Shown: piece after piece, positions 18,419 to 27,600 of the stretch
Layout of the letters: the number at the start of each line of letters is the position of its first letter
Numbering within the stretch: the first letter of the stretch is position 1
DNA from: Larkinella sp. C7
Lineage (GTDB): Bacteria > Bacteroidota > Bacteroidia > Cytophagales > Spirosomataceae
DNA length: 64,000 nt
Assembly: GCF_006149005.1 (NCBI RefSeq)
Contig: NZ_VBSL01000013.1
Span: 62,001 to 126,000 of the forward strand
Reading direction: 5' to 3'
Program-made: the position numbers and the translations under genes
Notes under the pieces: model-generated
Seen by the model: only the letters and a program-made list of their open reading frames with translations
Told to the model about the DNA's origin: nothing
Databases searched by the model: none

Positions 18419-18426
18419 TACCTTTG
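18419..18426 (+). promoter_or_regulatory. -7 element for the DKNYY lipoprotein
   Basis: TACCTTTG matches TAnnTTTG exactly and lies 28 bases before ATG 18454. It excludes the upstream in-frame ATG at 18403 as the main start. No clear -33 box at 19-21 bases was found. Confidence 0.5.
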
Positions 18427-18453
18427 AAGTGCTTTCCAATACGCACACCAAAC

Positions 18454-19566
18454 ATGAAATTCGTCTATTTGATCCTGTCGGTTCTGGGCTTCAGTTTCCT
18501 GCTCTCCTGCAAAAAATCCGGCTATGAAACGAAGAATGGAACCGTCTACTATAAAGGCAATAAGGTCAACCTGGAAGACCTCGACTCGTTTGAGGAATTG
18601 AACTCCGTTTTTGCCCGGGATGCCGTGGCAGCCTATTACCGGGGAAGTTATATCGAAGCCCACGGGGCCAGTTTTGAAGCACTGGACGAACATTATGCCA
18701 AAGATCAATCCACGGTTTATTACTGCGATAATTTCCTGGATGGCCAAACCTATTTCACCTCCCGGAAAAATAGCATCAAACGATTATCGAAAGCTGATGC
18801 GGCTTCTTTCGAACTGTTATCGAATGGTTATGCCAAAGATAAACTACATGCGTATTCGAATGGCGTGCTGTTTCCGGTACTCGACATTGCTTCTCTCCAG
18901 CCCCTTGACTACAGCTTCTGCAAGGATAAAATAACCGGCTATTACGCCCTCACCATGATTCCGAACAGTGACGGACCTTCGTTTGAAGTCGTTGGAAATG
19001 GCTTTGCCAAAGACCGAAACCAGGTTTTTTATTGCTGGATCAATTCCGCCGATCCGAAGGTCCGCAACCTGCCGGTAGCGCAGGTCATTCCCGGAGCAAA
19101 CCCCGAAACGTTTGTGGTTTTGGATCTTGCGTATTCCAAGGATAAAAACCGGGTGTACTACAAAAATAAACCACTAAACGGCGCTGACCCGCTCACTACC
19201 CGGCTGGTTGAACCGAACCACCTTGATTATGTTGCAGATACAACGCAGGTATTTTATCAGAATAAGCTAATTTCCGGAGCCGATGTAGTCACTTTTGAGC
19301 TGCTGAATGACTTTTATGCCCGGGACCACAAAACCGTGTTTTACCAGGATAAACCGCTAAAAAACAGCGACCGGGCCACCTTCACCGTCCTGGAATCGGG
19401 TTATGCAAAAGACAACGAGCACGTTTATTTCGACGGAAAAGAGGTAAAAGGAGCCGATTCGGCCAGCTTTAAACTGGTTGAAAATGTGTATAACCAGGAT
19501 GCGGCTGATGCCAAACACACGTACCATTTGGGCAAAATTAAAATGCCGGGCGAAGATGATTTATGA
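18454..19566 (+). CDS. DKNYY-repeat lipoprotein
   Basis: The 370-aa product starts with a lipoprotein signal (FSFLLSCKKSGYE). The mature part is made of repeats of about 30-40 residues with a YAKD-x-x-x-VYY-x-x core (for example YSKDKNRVYYKNKPL, YARDHKTVFYQDKPL, YAKDNEHVYFDGKEV), typical of the DKNYY family. The function is unknown to me; members are exported and often found in Bacteroidota and Proteobacteria. ATG 18454 was chosen over 18403 because of the signal peptide and the -7 element at 18419. The stop overlaps that of the convergent DUF2490 gene by 6 bases. Confidence 0.88.
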   Translation: MKFVYLILSVLGFSFLLSCKKSGYETKNGTVYYKGNKVNLEDLDSFEELNSVFARDAVAAYYRGSYIEAHGASFEALDEHYAKDQSTVYYCDNFLDGQTYFTSRKNSIKRLSKADAASFELLSNGYAKDKLHAYSNGVLFPVLDIASLQPLDYSFCKDKITGYYALTMIPNSDGPSFEVVGNGFAKDRNQVFYCWINSADPKVRNLPVAQVIPGANPETFVVLDLAYSKDKNRVYYKNKPLNGADPLTTRLVEPNHLDYVADTTQVFYQNKLISGADVVTFELLNDFYARDHKTVFYQDKPLKNSDRATFTVLESGYAKDNEHVYFDGKEVKGADSASFKLVENVYNQDAADAKHTYHLGKIKMPGEDDL

Positions 19567-20316
19567 GTTGGACTCTTTCGCTACTTTTTTCTTTTTATAA
19601 CCCAACTTAACCTTGTACGTTACGCCAATTACCGCCCCGCTGCTTTCTTCCGATCCGCTCAATGCGGCATCTTTAAAAACCGTTACATCCAGACTCTGCG
19701 TTTTGGTTAAATCGGCACTTACACCCGCTTTATAGCGGATTTGATCAAATTCAACGCCGACCAAATAAAATAAATCAGCGGAGATAAAAGGGGTCAATCG
19801 GGACGGATTTTTATACGATAATTCGACTTTATTTCGCAAATAACTCCCGGCCGCCACCAGCCCTTCAACATCGTCTTTAAACTGGTTCTGGTACCGAAGC
19901 CGGTAATCCAGTTTTAGGTTTCCCCAGATTTTATGATCGTACGTAATCTGTCCGTAATACCGGTGGTAAGGACGGTAGTAGTACGCATCGGTTTCCTTGT
20001 TCCACTTCCGGCGACCCGTATAGCGGTAAAAACCGCTGATTTCCCAGGATTTATTGAGCTTGTAGGAAAGCCCCGCTTCGCCCAGGAACGCCCGGGTGAC
20101 CGATACATTTTCGCTAAAACGAAGCTGCGTGCTGACTTGCAGGGCAAACTTCTTCGTGAATTTTTTCTCCACATTCACCCCCGACCAGAGCCCCAAACCG
20201 GTGCTTTGTGACCAGCCGATTACGGGCAACACAACCAACCAGACGATCAGCCCGGCCTGAAGTCGGTTAGCGAAGTAGCGAAGCGGCTGCTTTATGAACA
20301 GATTCGAGTTTTGCAT
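19561..20316 (-). CDS. DUF2490 outer-membrane beta-barrel protein
   Basis: The protein is about 251 aa with a hydrophobic signal segment (LIVWLVVLPVIGWSQ) and alternating amphipathic beta strands rich in Tyr and Arg (WEISGFYRYTGRRKW, LKLDYRLRYQNQF), as expected for a small outer-membrane barrel of the DUF2490 family. The exact function is not known. It is the last gene of a four-gene run with CotH, VTC and DUF4956 and overlaps the preceding gene by 50 bases, so translational coupling is likely. The barrel may provide an outer-membrane component for that system. A start at 20382 is possible but would overlap more. Confidence 0.82.
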   Translation of the reverse strand: MQNSNLFIKQPLRYFANRLQAGLIVWLVVLPVIGWSQSTGLGLWSGVNVEKKFTKKFALQVSTQLRFSENVSVTRAFLGEAGLSYKLNKSWEISGFYRYTGRRKWNKETDAYYYRPYHRYYGQITYDHKIWGNLKLDYRLRYQNQFKDDVEGLVAAGSYLRNKVELSYKNPSRLTPFISADLFYLVGVEFDQIRYKAGVSADLTKTQSLDVTVFKDAALSGSEESSGAVIGVTYKVKLGYKKKKVAKESNS

Positions 20317-20935
20317 CGTCCTGGTAATAATAGATGGTGATTTGAGCGGAATCTTTGAGAAAGTCAATACCCTGAATATCAACCCGGTGAATGTCCAACC
20401 CCGTCCGGTTCTCCAGGTCCAGCAGCAGATCCGGTCGCCGTCCCGGCACGATCAGATCCACGCGATCGTAGAAGACGGTTTTGCTGAATTCGCGCCGAAA
20501 AAGCCAGTTTCCCTCCAGCAGTTGTACACAAAGCAGAATTAATCCATTGATGATCGCCAGTTGATACCCACTTCCCTGGCTGACCGCCGAAATCAGACCA
20601 ACCGCAATCACCACGAACAGGTATGTCATGTCTTTGGCCGAAAGCCCTTCGGTTCGGTAGCGGAGCATCGAAAAAACCGCAAACAACCCAAAAGCCGCCC
20701 CAATCGACATCTGAACCTGATTCAGCAGAAAAGTGATCAGGAAAATGATGAGGTTGAACGTAAAAAAAGTCAGGAACAGATCGGTTTTTCGGTAAATGCG
20801 GTAATAGACCAGCCGGATCAGGACAACAACCGTAAACAAATCGAGGCCCAATCGGGTGAAAACGCCATCCGGCAGGTTGGCAAATCCCGAACTGTCAGGC
20901 GTAGAGAGGTGTTGCAACAGGAGCGTCATCGGCAA
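20267..20935 (-). CDS. DUF4956 membrane protein
   Basis: The 222-aa protein has about four hydrophobic segments (LFTVVVLIRLVYY, LTFFTFNLIIFLITFLL, the MSIGAAFGLFAVFSML and MTYLFVVIAVGLI stretches) and a soluble C-terminal domain of about 80 residues. SIGAAFGLFAVFSMLRYRTE is characteristic of DUF4956, a family found beside VTC-domain polyphosphate polymerases. Its role is unproven; it may sit in the inner membrane as a partner of the polymerase. It overlaps the VTC gene by 41 bases and the DUF2490 gene by 50. ATG 20929 is an alternative start. Confidence 0.85.
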   Translation of the reverse strand: MPMTLLLQHLSTPDSSGFANLPDGVFTRLGLDLFTVVVLIRLVYYRIYRKTDLFLTFFTFNLIIFLITFLLNQVQMSIGAAFGLFAVFSMLRYRTEGLSAKDMTYLFVVIAVGLISAVSQGSGYQLAIINGLILLCVQLLEGNWLFRREFSKTVFYDRVDLIVPGRRPDLLLDLENRTGLDIHRVDIQGIDFLKDSAQITIYYYQDDAKLESVHKAAASLLR

Positions 20936-21707
20936 TGAGTTTGTGTAATTGTTTTAGTTTCGGTTTGAAAAGATTTTGCTTCAGGGTGTGGTCGAGGCTG
21001 ATCAGGCCGAGGCAGTATTTGCTCAGCGAGCCTTCCCGCATCCGGTATTGTTTCATCAGTTTCAGAAACTCCGACGCTTTCAGCGCATCCTGTTTCAGTT
21101 CGGCAATCACGACCTGCGGATACCCCCGCTGCTGCGTTCCATTCCGAAAACAGACGTCCAGATCAATCGTCAGGCGCTCGGCCGTCGTCTGGCTGACGAG
21201 CGTCAGGCGCGTATAATTCACCCATAAAACCGGTCTCAGATGGGCGGTTTCATACCCCGTATATTGCATCAGAAAAGCCGTACTGGCATCGTCGAAACCC
21301 ATGCCGGGGCGGCTGGCGGTCGGAATGCGGGTTTTGATGGTCCGTCCCTTGTTGTTTTTCAATTTGACTTCCGTAAAGGTGAGGTTCGACTGCACGTAAT
21401 GCCGTTGCCGGATCTTGTAGCGGTTGAGCCGCCGGGTGCGGTGGTCGTGGTAAAACCGCAACTCATCGGTGTCGAAATACAGCGTCTCGTAGGTGCAAAG
21501 CCGGTTGCCATCGATCTCCAGCCAGGCATAATGCGGCTGCAACGCCGTTAGCAACTCGGGCAACTGGTGCAGGGGCAGCATGAATTTGGTATCCGTGCGG
21601 TTCATCAGCCGGACACCCTCCATGTCGGCCAGGGCAATGGGTGCAAACGAACTCGCCTGGGCTTCGATTTCCCGGACATCGACTTGAAAAGGGGTTCGCA
21701 TGGACAC
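20895..21707 (-). CDS. VTC-domain polyphosphate polymerase-like protein
   Basis: This 270-aa protein has the VTC tunnel-fold signatures: NRTDTKFMLP near the start, paired basic residues in YKIRQRHYV, and the strand FTEVKLKNNKGR with the acidic-basic pattern that binds metal and phosphate. In yeast the domain makes polyphosphate from ATP; bacterial versions are usually found with CotH and DUF4956 genes, as here. There is no signal peptide, so the active site should be in the cytoplasm. It begins 2 bases after the CotH stop. The fold is confident; polymerase activity is inferred. Confidence 0.87.
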   Translation of the reverse strand: MSMRTPFQVDVREIEAQASSFAPIALADMEGVRLMNRTDTKFMLPLHQLPELLTALQPHYAWLEIDGNRLCTYETLYFDTDELRFYHDHRTRRLNRYKIRQRHYVQSNLTFTEVKLKNNKGRTIKTRIPTASRPGMGFDDASTAFLMQYTGYETAHLRPVLWVNYTRLTLVSQTTAERLTIDLDVCFRNGTQQRGYPQVVIAELKQDALKASEFLKLMKQYRMREGSLSKYCLGLISLDHTLKQNLFKPKLKQLHKLIADDAPVATPLYA

Positions 21708-21709
21708 GG

Positions 21710-23122
21710 TTATTTTAAAAACGTACTGACTTCTTGGTTGCGGGTAACCACGTGGGCTTTCAGGATGCCCAGCGCACTGCTAAAGTTGGCCGTACTGCTC
21801 AGGTTAGAATATTTTCCGGTTTCGGTAGCCTGCGGACCAATGACATAAGGTGAAATAAGATTGGTGTTTTTCTCAAAAAGCGCGTTCATGTTGGTGGTTG
21901 TAAACACGGTTTCCAGAAATGTTTTGACGTGTTCTTTGTAGCGGGCGTAGTAAACCGGATCGTTGGCCACGTAGCGGAGCAGCGGCCAGCTACTCGTCAC
22001 TTCGGACATGGAAATCGAAACCGCCCGCATTCCTCCGCCCCCGCCATTGCCCGGGTTGCCACCCCCGCCCGCTGTGCTGGTCATCGACATGTTGTGATCC
22101 CACGGAATCCACGTTAGTTTGCCAGCCGGGGCGTTGTAGAGGTAATAATTGTGCGCCATCGCACCGTAGGTATCCCAGTTGACGATGGTGTTGTTGACCG
22201 CCAGAAACTTCAAATAGTGGTCGACATTGAACGTTTTTTCGAGGTTGGCCCGCCATTCGGCGGCATTGGTGTTGCGGGTGGTGGCGTTGAGGGCCGTTAT
22301 GAAAGCCCGGGCATCGGACCAGTCGGCCGCCGTTTCGTTGTTTTTCTTTTCAAACTGGCTTTGCGTAAACTGCTGAAAGGTCGATTCCGGTTTGTAGATA
22401 TTGCCGTCATCTTCCCCAAACTGGTCTTTCACCATCGTGTCGTCGATCACTTCGACCATCGTATACACCCCACAGTATTTCTGACCTTCGCCGAAATCGA
22501 TGTACACTTTGTAAAAAGCCGTTTGTGCCGCCGGAACACCGGCACTGCGAAAAATATCGGCCACTACTTTCTCCCGAATCAGTGAATTATCGCTGTAGGC
22601 CGGCGACATCGACAGTTCCTTAAAACCGTAGAACCGCTGGTTTTTGATGTCGGGGAAGTCGTCTTCAAATTTATCGAAGTGCAACCGGAACGGGAGTTTG
22701 TAGATGCCGGATCGCCAGGTCGATGATAAACTCGAGTTGCCTTTCAGCCGGAAACCGACTTTGTTCCAGACTTTTCCGTTAAATTTGACCAGCAGGGCAA
22801 CATAATCGGGGTCATCGGAACCAAAACCGCCTGCCCCTCCCATGCCTCCGCCGGTTGTGCCACTGCTGCCGAAATCGCTGCCAAACTTGGTTTTCATGTC
22901 CGCGCGGATCGCGGTCCAGTCGGCCGCAGTCATGGTTATTTCCAGGGTATTGACCTGTTCCTGCGGAAAAACGACAGCATAATTGGGATCAACCTCGTTG
23001 CTGTGCGACTCGGTGGTCCAATCCGAATTGGTCGAGGCCGGATCGATGTCGATGGCTTTTTGCTGGCAGGAAAAACTGGTACCAACCAAAGCTAGAATTA
23101 AAAGAAGGCGAGATGGTGTCAT
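21710..23122 (-). CDS. CotH-family kinase lipoprotein
   Basis: The 470-aa protein starts with a lipoprotein signal (LALVGTSFSCQQ) and so is exported. CotH landmarks are GFRLKGNSS, YKLPFRLHFDKF, YCGVYTMVEVID, and the metal-binding WIPWDHNMSM. Spore-coat CotH proteins are atypical protein kinases. A low-complexity Gly-rich loop (SSGTTGGGMGGAGGFG; another at GGGGNPGNGGGGGM) interrupts the domain in two places. It is the first gene of the run with VTC, DUF4956 and DUF2490. ATG 23128 is an equally possible start. The substrate is unknown. Confidence 0.9.
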   Translation of the reverse strand: MTPSRLLLILALVGTSFSCQQKAIDIDPASTNSDWTTESHSNEVDPNYAVVFPQEQVNTLEITMTAADWTAIRADMKTKFGSDFGSSGTTGGGMGGAGGFGSDDPDYVALLVKFNGKVWNKVGFRLKGNSSLSSTWRSGIYKLPFRLHFDKFEDDFPDIKNQRFYGFKELSMSPAYSDNSLIREKVVADIFRSAGVPAAQTAFYKVYIDFGEGQKYCGVYTMVEVIDDTMVKDQFGEDDGNIYKPESTFQQFTQSQFEKKNNETAADWSDARAFITALNATTRNTNAAEWRANLEKTFNVDHYLKFLAVNNTIVNWDTYGAMAHNYYLYNAPAGKLTWIPWDHNMSMTSTAGGGGNPGNGGGGGMRAVSISMSEVTSSWPLLRYVANDPVYYARYKEHVKTFLETVFTTTNMNALFEKNTNLISPYVIGPQATETGKYSNLSSTANFSSALGILKAHVVTRNQEVSTFLK

Positions 23123-23335
23123 GCACATATACGGTTGGGAATCATTATTTGACCGTACGTACAAACTCCTGAAAGCGTTGCATGGGTTTTTCGCTAATTT
23201 TGTCTGCTCACGAAACGACTTCGGCGGTTCACTCCCCTCGTTTGTCGCTTCGTAGGATTGAACTGGAAACCGTATTTTCCTGGAATTAAATTGCGGGCAG
23301 CATTGTCATGTTAACCAATCCAGTACCGTGACGCT

Positions 23336-24664
23336 ATGACCTTTGTTTACCACAAAAAAGAGAAGCCCGAAATCAGCCCGTATTTTCACCTGGCATTTGC
23401 GCAGGAAAACCTGCGACGCGAGAAACAACGGGCGGGTTTGCTGGCCAGTGTTTTTGGTGTCGGCGTGCTGATTGCCTCATTTTTTCACTCGTTTATTCCC
23501 GAGTCAGCCTTTCCACACCAGGCCAAGATGGCAGTCCTGCGGGTGGTCTTCAGCTTTTTGCTGTTCATGGGCCTCTATGAGCTCAGTATCTGGAACTTAT
23601 TCCGGCTTTGGCTGAAAAAAGGCATTCACATGCCACAATTCACCAAATTCCTGAACGCGACGTTTGAAGTGACCTCCATATCGCTGTTGATGTACCTGAT
23701 TTCGGACAAATTCGACCACCCGATTCTGGTCATGCTGTCACCCTTTGCCACGCTCTATTACTTTTTCATCATCCTGTCCACCCTTCGGCTCAACTTCTGG
23801 ATTTCGTTTTACACCGGTCTGGTGGCTGGTTTCGAGTATCTGTTGCTGAGTGTGTATCTGCTGGAACAGCCGTCGCTGGTGGCCGACTCGCTGGATCTCT
23901 ACATGTCCGTAGCGTTTGCCTATGGGGTGAAAGCGGGCATTCTGGTGTTGTGCGGAGCCTGTGCCGGTTTTGTTTCCCGGCAAATTCAGAAAAGCATCAA
24001 AACATCCATTGAAGGCAACGAAACGCACAATCAGTTGATTACCTTCTTCGGCCAACAGGTTTCCCCCGAAATTGCGGACCTGATCATCAAGGAAAAGGGT
24101 ATGCTGAAAAGCCAGCACATGAAGGTAAGCGTGCTGTTTCTGGACATTCGAAATTTTACCAAATACGCCGACAAGCACACCGCCGATGAGGTCGTCGCCT
24201 ACCAAAATTCGTTTTTCAGAATTATTGTCGACGTAGTCAACCGCCACGGTGGCATTGTCAACCAGTTTCTGGGCGACGGCTGCATGATCACCTTTGGCGC
24301 TCCGATTCCGCTGGACAATCCCGCCGAAAACGCGGTCAAAGCCGGTCTGGAAATCATCGATGAAATTAAAAAAGCCGTCTTTGCAGACCTCATCATTCCC
24401 ACCAGCGTCGGTATTGGCGTTCATGTGGGCGATGCCGTGATCGGCAACATCGGCACCGAAACCCGGCAACAATTCTCCATTACCGGCAACGTGGTCATTC
24501 TGGCCGCCCGCATCGAGCAACTCAACAAAGTATACGGCACCAACATGCTGGTGTCGCAGGATGTGATCAACGAACTGTCCGAATACCCGGCCCTGACTGA
24601 ATTGCTGGGGGTGGTCGACGTCAAAGGCATGGAAGATGGCGTTGAACTGTATAAGCTATCCTGA
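23336..24664 (+). CDS. Membrane class III nucleotidyl cyclase with atypical substrate residues
   Basis: The 442-aa protein has an N-terminal region of about six hydrophobic segments (residues 35-225) followed by a class III cyclase domain (255-440). Both metal Asp residues are present (Asp270 in FLDIRNF and Asp314 in LGDG), and Arg392 of the transition-state pair is kept. However the purine-specifying Lys is Gln310 (NQFLGDG), the partner Asp is Asn385 (TGNVV), and the usual transition-state Asn is Ile388. It may use a different substrate or be inactive. The gene is alone on the plus strand, between two minus-strand operons. Confidence 0.87.
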   Translation: MTFVYHKKEKPEISPYFHLAFAQENLRREKQRAGLLASVFGVGVLIASFFHSFIPESAFPHQAKMAVLRVVFSFLLFMGLYELSIWNLFRLWLKKGIHMPQFTKFLNATFEVTSISLLMYLISDKFDHPILVMLSPFATLYYFFIILSTLRLNFWISFYTGLVAGFEYLLLSVYLLEQPSLVADSLDLYMSVAFAYGVKAGILVLCGACAGFVSRQIQKSIKTSIEGNETHNQLITFFGQQVSPEIADLIIKEKGMLKSQHMKVSVLFLDIRNFTKYADKHTADEVVAYQNSFFRIIVDVVNRHGGIVNQFLGDGCMITFGAPIPLDNPAENAVKAGLEIIDEIKKAVFADLIIPTSVGIGVHVGDAVIGNIGTETRQQFSITGNVVILAARIEQLNKVYGTNMLVSQDVINELSEYPALTELLGVVDVKGMEDGVELYKLS

Positions 24665-24666
24665 CC

Positions 24667-27600
24667 TCAGAACAGGAACCCAACCCGCAGCATCGGCAGT
24701 CTTTCTTCTTCCGAAAGGGCATACAGAAAAGAGATGACGGTTTGTTTATACGGCGACAACCAGACGCCCCCGCCGTAGCCGTGGTGCCAGGTCTTCGAAT
24801 TCTCGCCCTTCACCCACACCCGACCCACGTCATTGAACGCGAGCACACCCAGATAAGCCGGGAACAGGTACGTCCGGATGGTCGCCACTTTCAGCCGAAG
24901 TTCCGTGTTGTTGTAGAGCGTGCTGCCCCCTGCAAAACGCGTTCGCCGAAAACCGCGCAGGTTCGACAGACCGCCCAGCGTGTTGGCCTGAAAAAATTCG
25001 TAGTCCGAGAAATTCACCCCGCCCCCCACGCGTGAAGCGATGGTCAGCGTGGTTGGTAGCCGCAGGCTGGCATAAAACGCCAGATCCGACTGGAGCCGTG
25101 TAAGCCCCTGGGAATGGGTTGAAATGCCTTCGTAAAGTCTAAATTCCGTTTTCCAGTAGATTCCACGGGTTGGCAGGATTTTGCTGTCACGGTTGTCGAT
25201 CAGAAAACCGGCTTTCAATCCGGCATACCACCGGCGACTGAACAGATTCTGGCCGTCAGGCAGGGTATTGGCAAACTGATTGATAAACCGCTTTTCATTT
25301 TCCTCCACCTCGATACTTTCCACGGCCGGGCCATAATACACGTTCAGGCTGCCTATTTTGTGCTGAAACAAGGCGCTGACGGCCATGTTTTCAAAGCGGG
25401 TTCGGTAATACTTTATGCCTTGTCGTTTATCAAAAACTGTGTTGTTGCCCAGTCCGAAAAAGTTATAAACGTAATTGGGCGCCTGTAAATCGGCGTCAAG
25501 TCGCAGGTCGGCTTTGCCAATCACATCCGTAAACGTTCCGTCGTAGTTGAAATTATAGGCTTCGGTGGCAAACGCATGATTGACCACAAACCGGTGTTGC
25601 TGGGCAAACGGCTCTTTCCGAAAACCGTGTCTGGTATATAAAAAACCGCCCCCCAGAAAAAGGCCATCGTCGGGGTTGTACTGCACCGAAACCTGCGGAA
25701 ACAGAACATCGTACTTGAACGATTTCCGGTCGTAGGCATTGATTTTAGATTTTCCCGATAGCCGCACCCGCGTTTCGGAGCCGGGGTCCACCACCGTTTT
25801 TTTCGAATCATACACCACCGTTTCCCGCCGAAGCCCCGACGCCGAGGAACTGTCCGTCACCTGATCGCGGCCTTTGCCGCCAATGATTCGCAGCAAAATC
25901 CCGTCGTTGGTTTTACCTTTTACGATGAACTCATCGTCGCCCCCCAGGCCAAACAACCGCACTTCGCGGGTTTCATCTGCCTTGAAAACCCGCCGATAAA
26001 GTTGTTCACCGGTTTCCCCGGCTTTTTTCAGCTTGGATACCACCACCGTCATCTGTCCGTTTGGCTGCCGCTCCACCTCGAACCGTTCTTTTTTATCGCT
26101 GCCGGTAACCTCGACGGTTCTGGCCAGAAAGCGGTAGAGTTCAGCCGCATAACGCGCCAGGTCGGCCCGGCGGCTTTGCAGTTTTGCTTTGATGGTGGAC
26201 GCTGTTTCCTCGTACGCGGCTTCGGGCAATTGCTTCAATGCCGTATCGATGACTGCATCCGTGAGTTGCCGGGATAAACTGTCAGCGGTTTGCAGCCATT
26301 CTTCCAGCGACGGTTCGGTCAGGAAACTGCGGTCGAAATACCGGGCGTTGAACGCCAGACCGGGAACATCCCGGATGGTGTTGCTGAATCCCTGAAACTT
26401 GGGCATGGCCCATTTCCGGCTGACAACCTTCGGAATGATGCCCATGTTCACGAAAAAAGCCTGGTCGCGGTCGCGCGGAATGGGTTTAAACTGCAATCCT
26501 TTCTCGGTTTTGAAGCTCGCCCAACGCCACTGGTCATCGTGGCGATCCCAGTCGCCCAGCCAGATGTCGAAGAGCCGTGCCTTCAAAACCGCCCGCTGGT
26601 CGACCTGGTTGTCATTGTCATCCGCCAGTTTACCGAGTAATTTGGTGGTACTGAGTATTTTTTTGGTACCGCCAAACTGCGTGCTGTTGGCGTAATTGCC
26701 ATCTACCCGTTCTTCAAACAACGCCAGCGACCGGGCGAACGTCCGGCGATACGGCCCCAGCAGCGAGTCGTCGGGAACAATAACCAGTTTGGGATTCGTA
26801 TGAAAAACACCCACGGCATCGGCCAGCGGTGGCACCACCAGGGCCGCGAACGGATGCGAAGCCGAAATTTGATCCTGCACCAGGTCATTGACAAAACCGC
26901 TGCGTAACGCTTTTGGAATGGCATTTTCGGCATACTTTTCAACGGATCGCAGCACGTATTCCTTGCCGTCCTGCCCGGCCATCCGCAGCGAGAACGTCTG
27001 CATGCCGCCCCCGCGCTGCAAGGGTTTGAGCCCGCCCGCTTCCTGCCGCAGATTCAGCACCGGAACCGAAACCGGGCTTTGCCAGACATCGCGGTAATTC
27101 TCGCCCAATAGCATCCGGTGCAAGGGTGATGCGGCATACTGGCCACTGGCAATGACATTCTGCTCCGTGGGCGCCGTCGTAGACTCGGGCACTGGCAGGG
27201 GCTTTACGGGCAACGTGAAGGCCGTTTCGAACAGGAGCCGACCGGTTTCCGATCCGCCATCGGGGGCAAAAAACCGGACCCGCGTCTTTCCGTTTTCTTC
27301 AAAATCGAGTCGGGCGAATCCTTTCGCCGATGAAGCAAATAAACTGTGTCGCCCCTTTTTTACCGGTACGGATTTGGAACCGCTGCCGCTGGTGACGTAA
27401 TACGTCGAATCGCGGAGAATCAACTGCTCGTTGTGGTCGTGTCCGTTGACATACACGACATTCCGGTATTTTTTCAGCAGCGAAACCATGCCATTTCGCA
27501 TCAGTTTGTACTTCGGATGCTGAATATCCTGAATATTACCAATCAACGAGCGGTAAATCGGGTAGATCGATCCCAAAACCGGTAAGGGAATATAGAGAGA

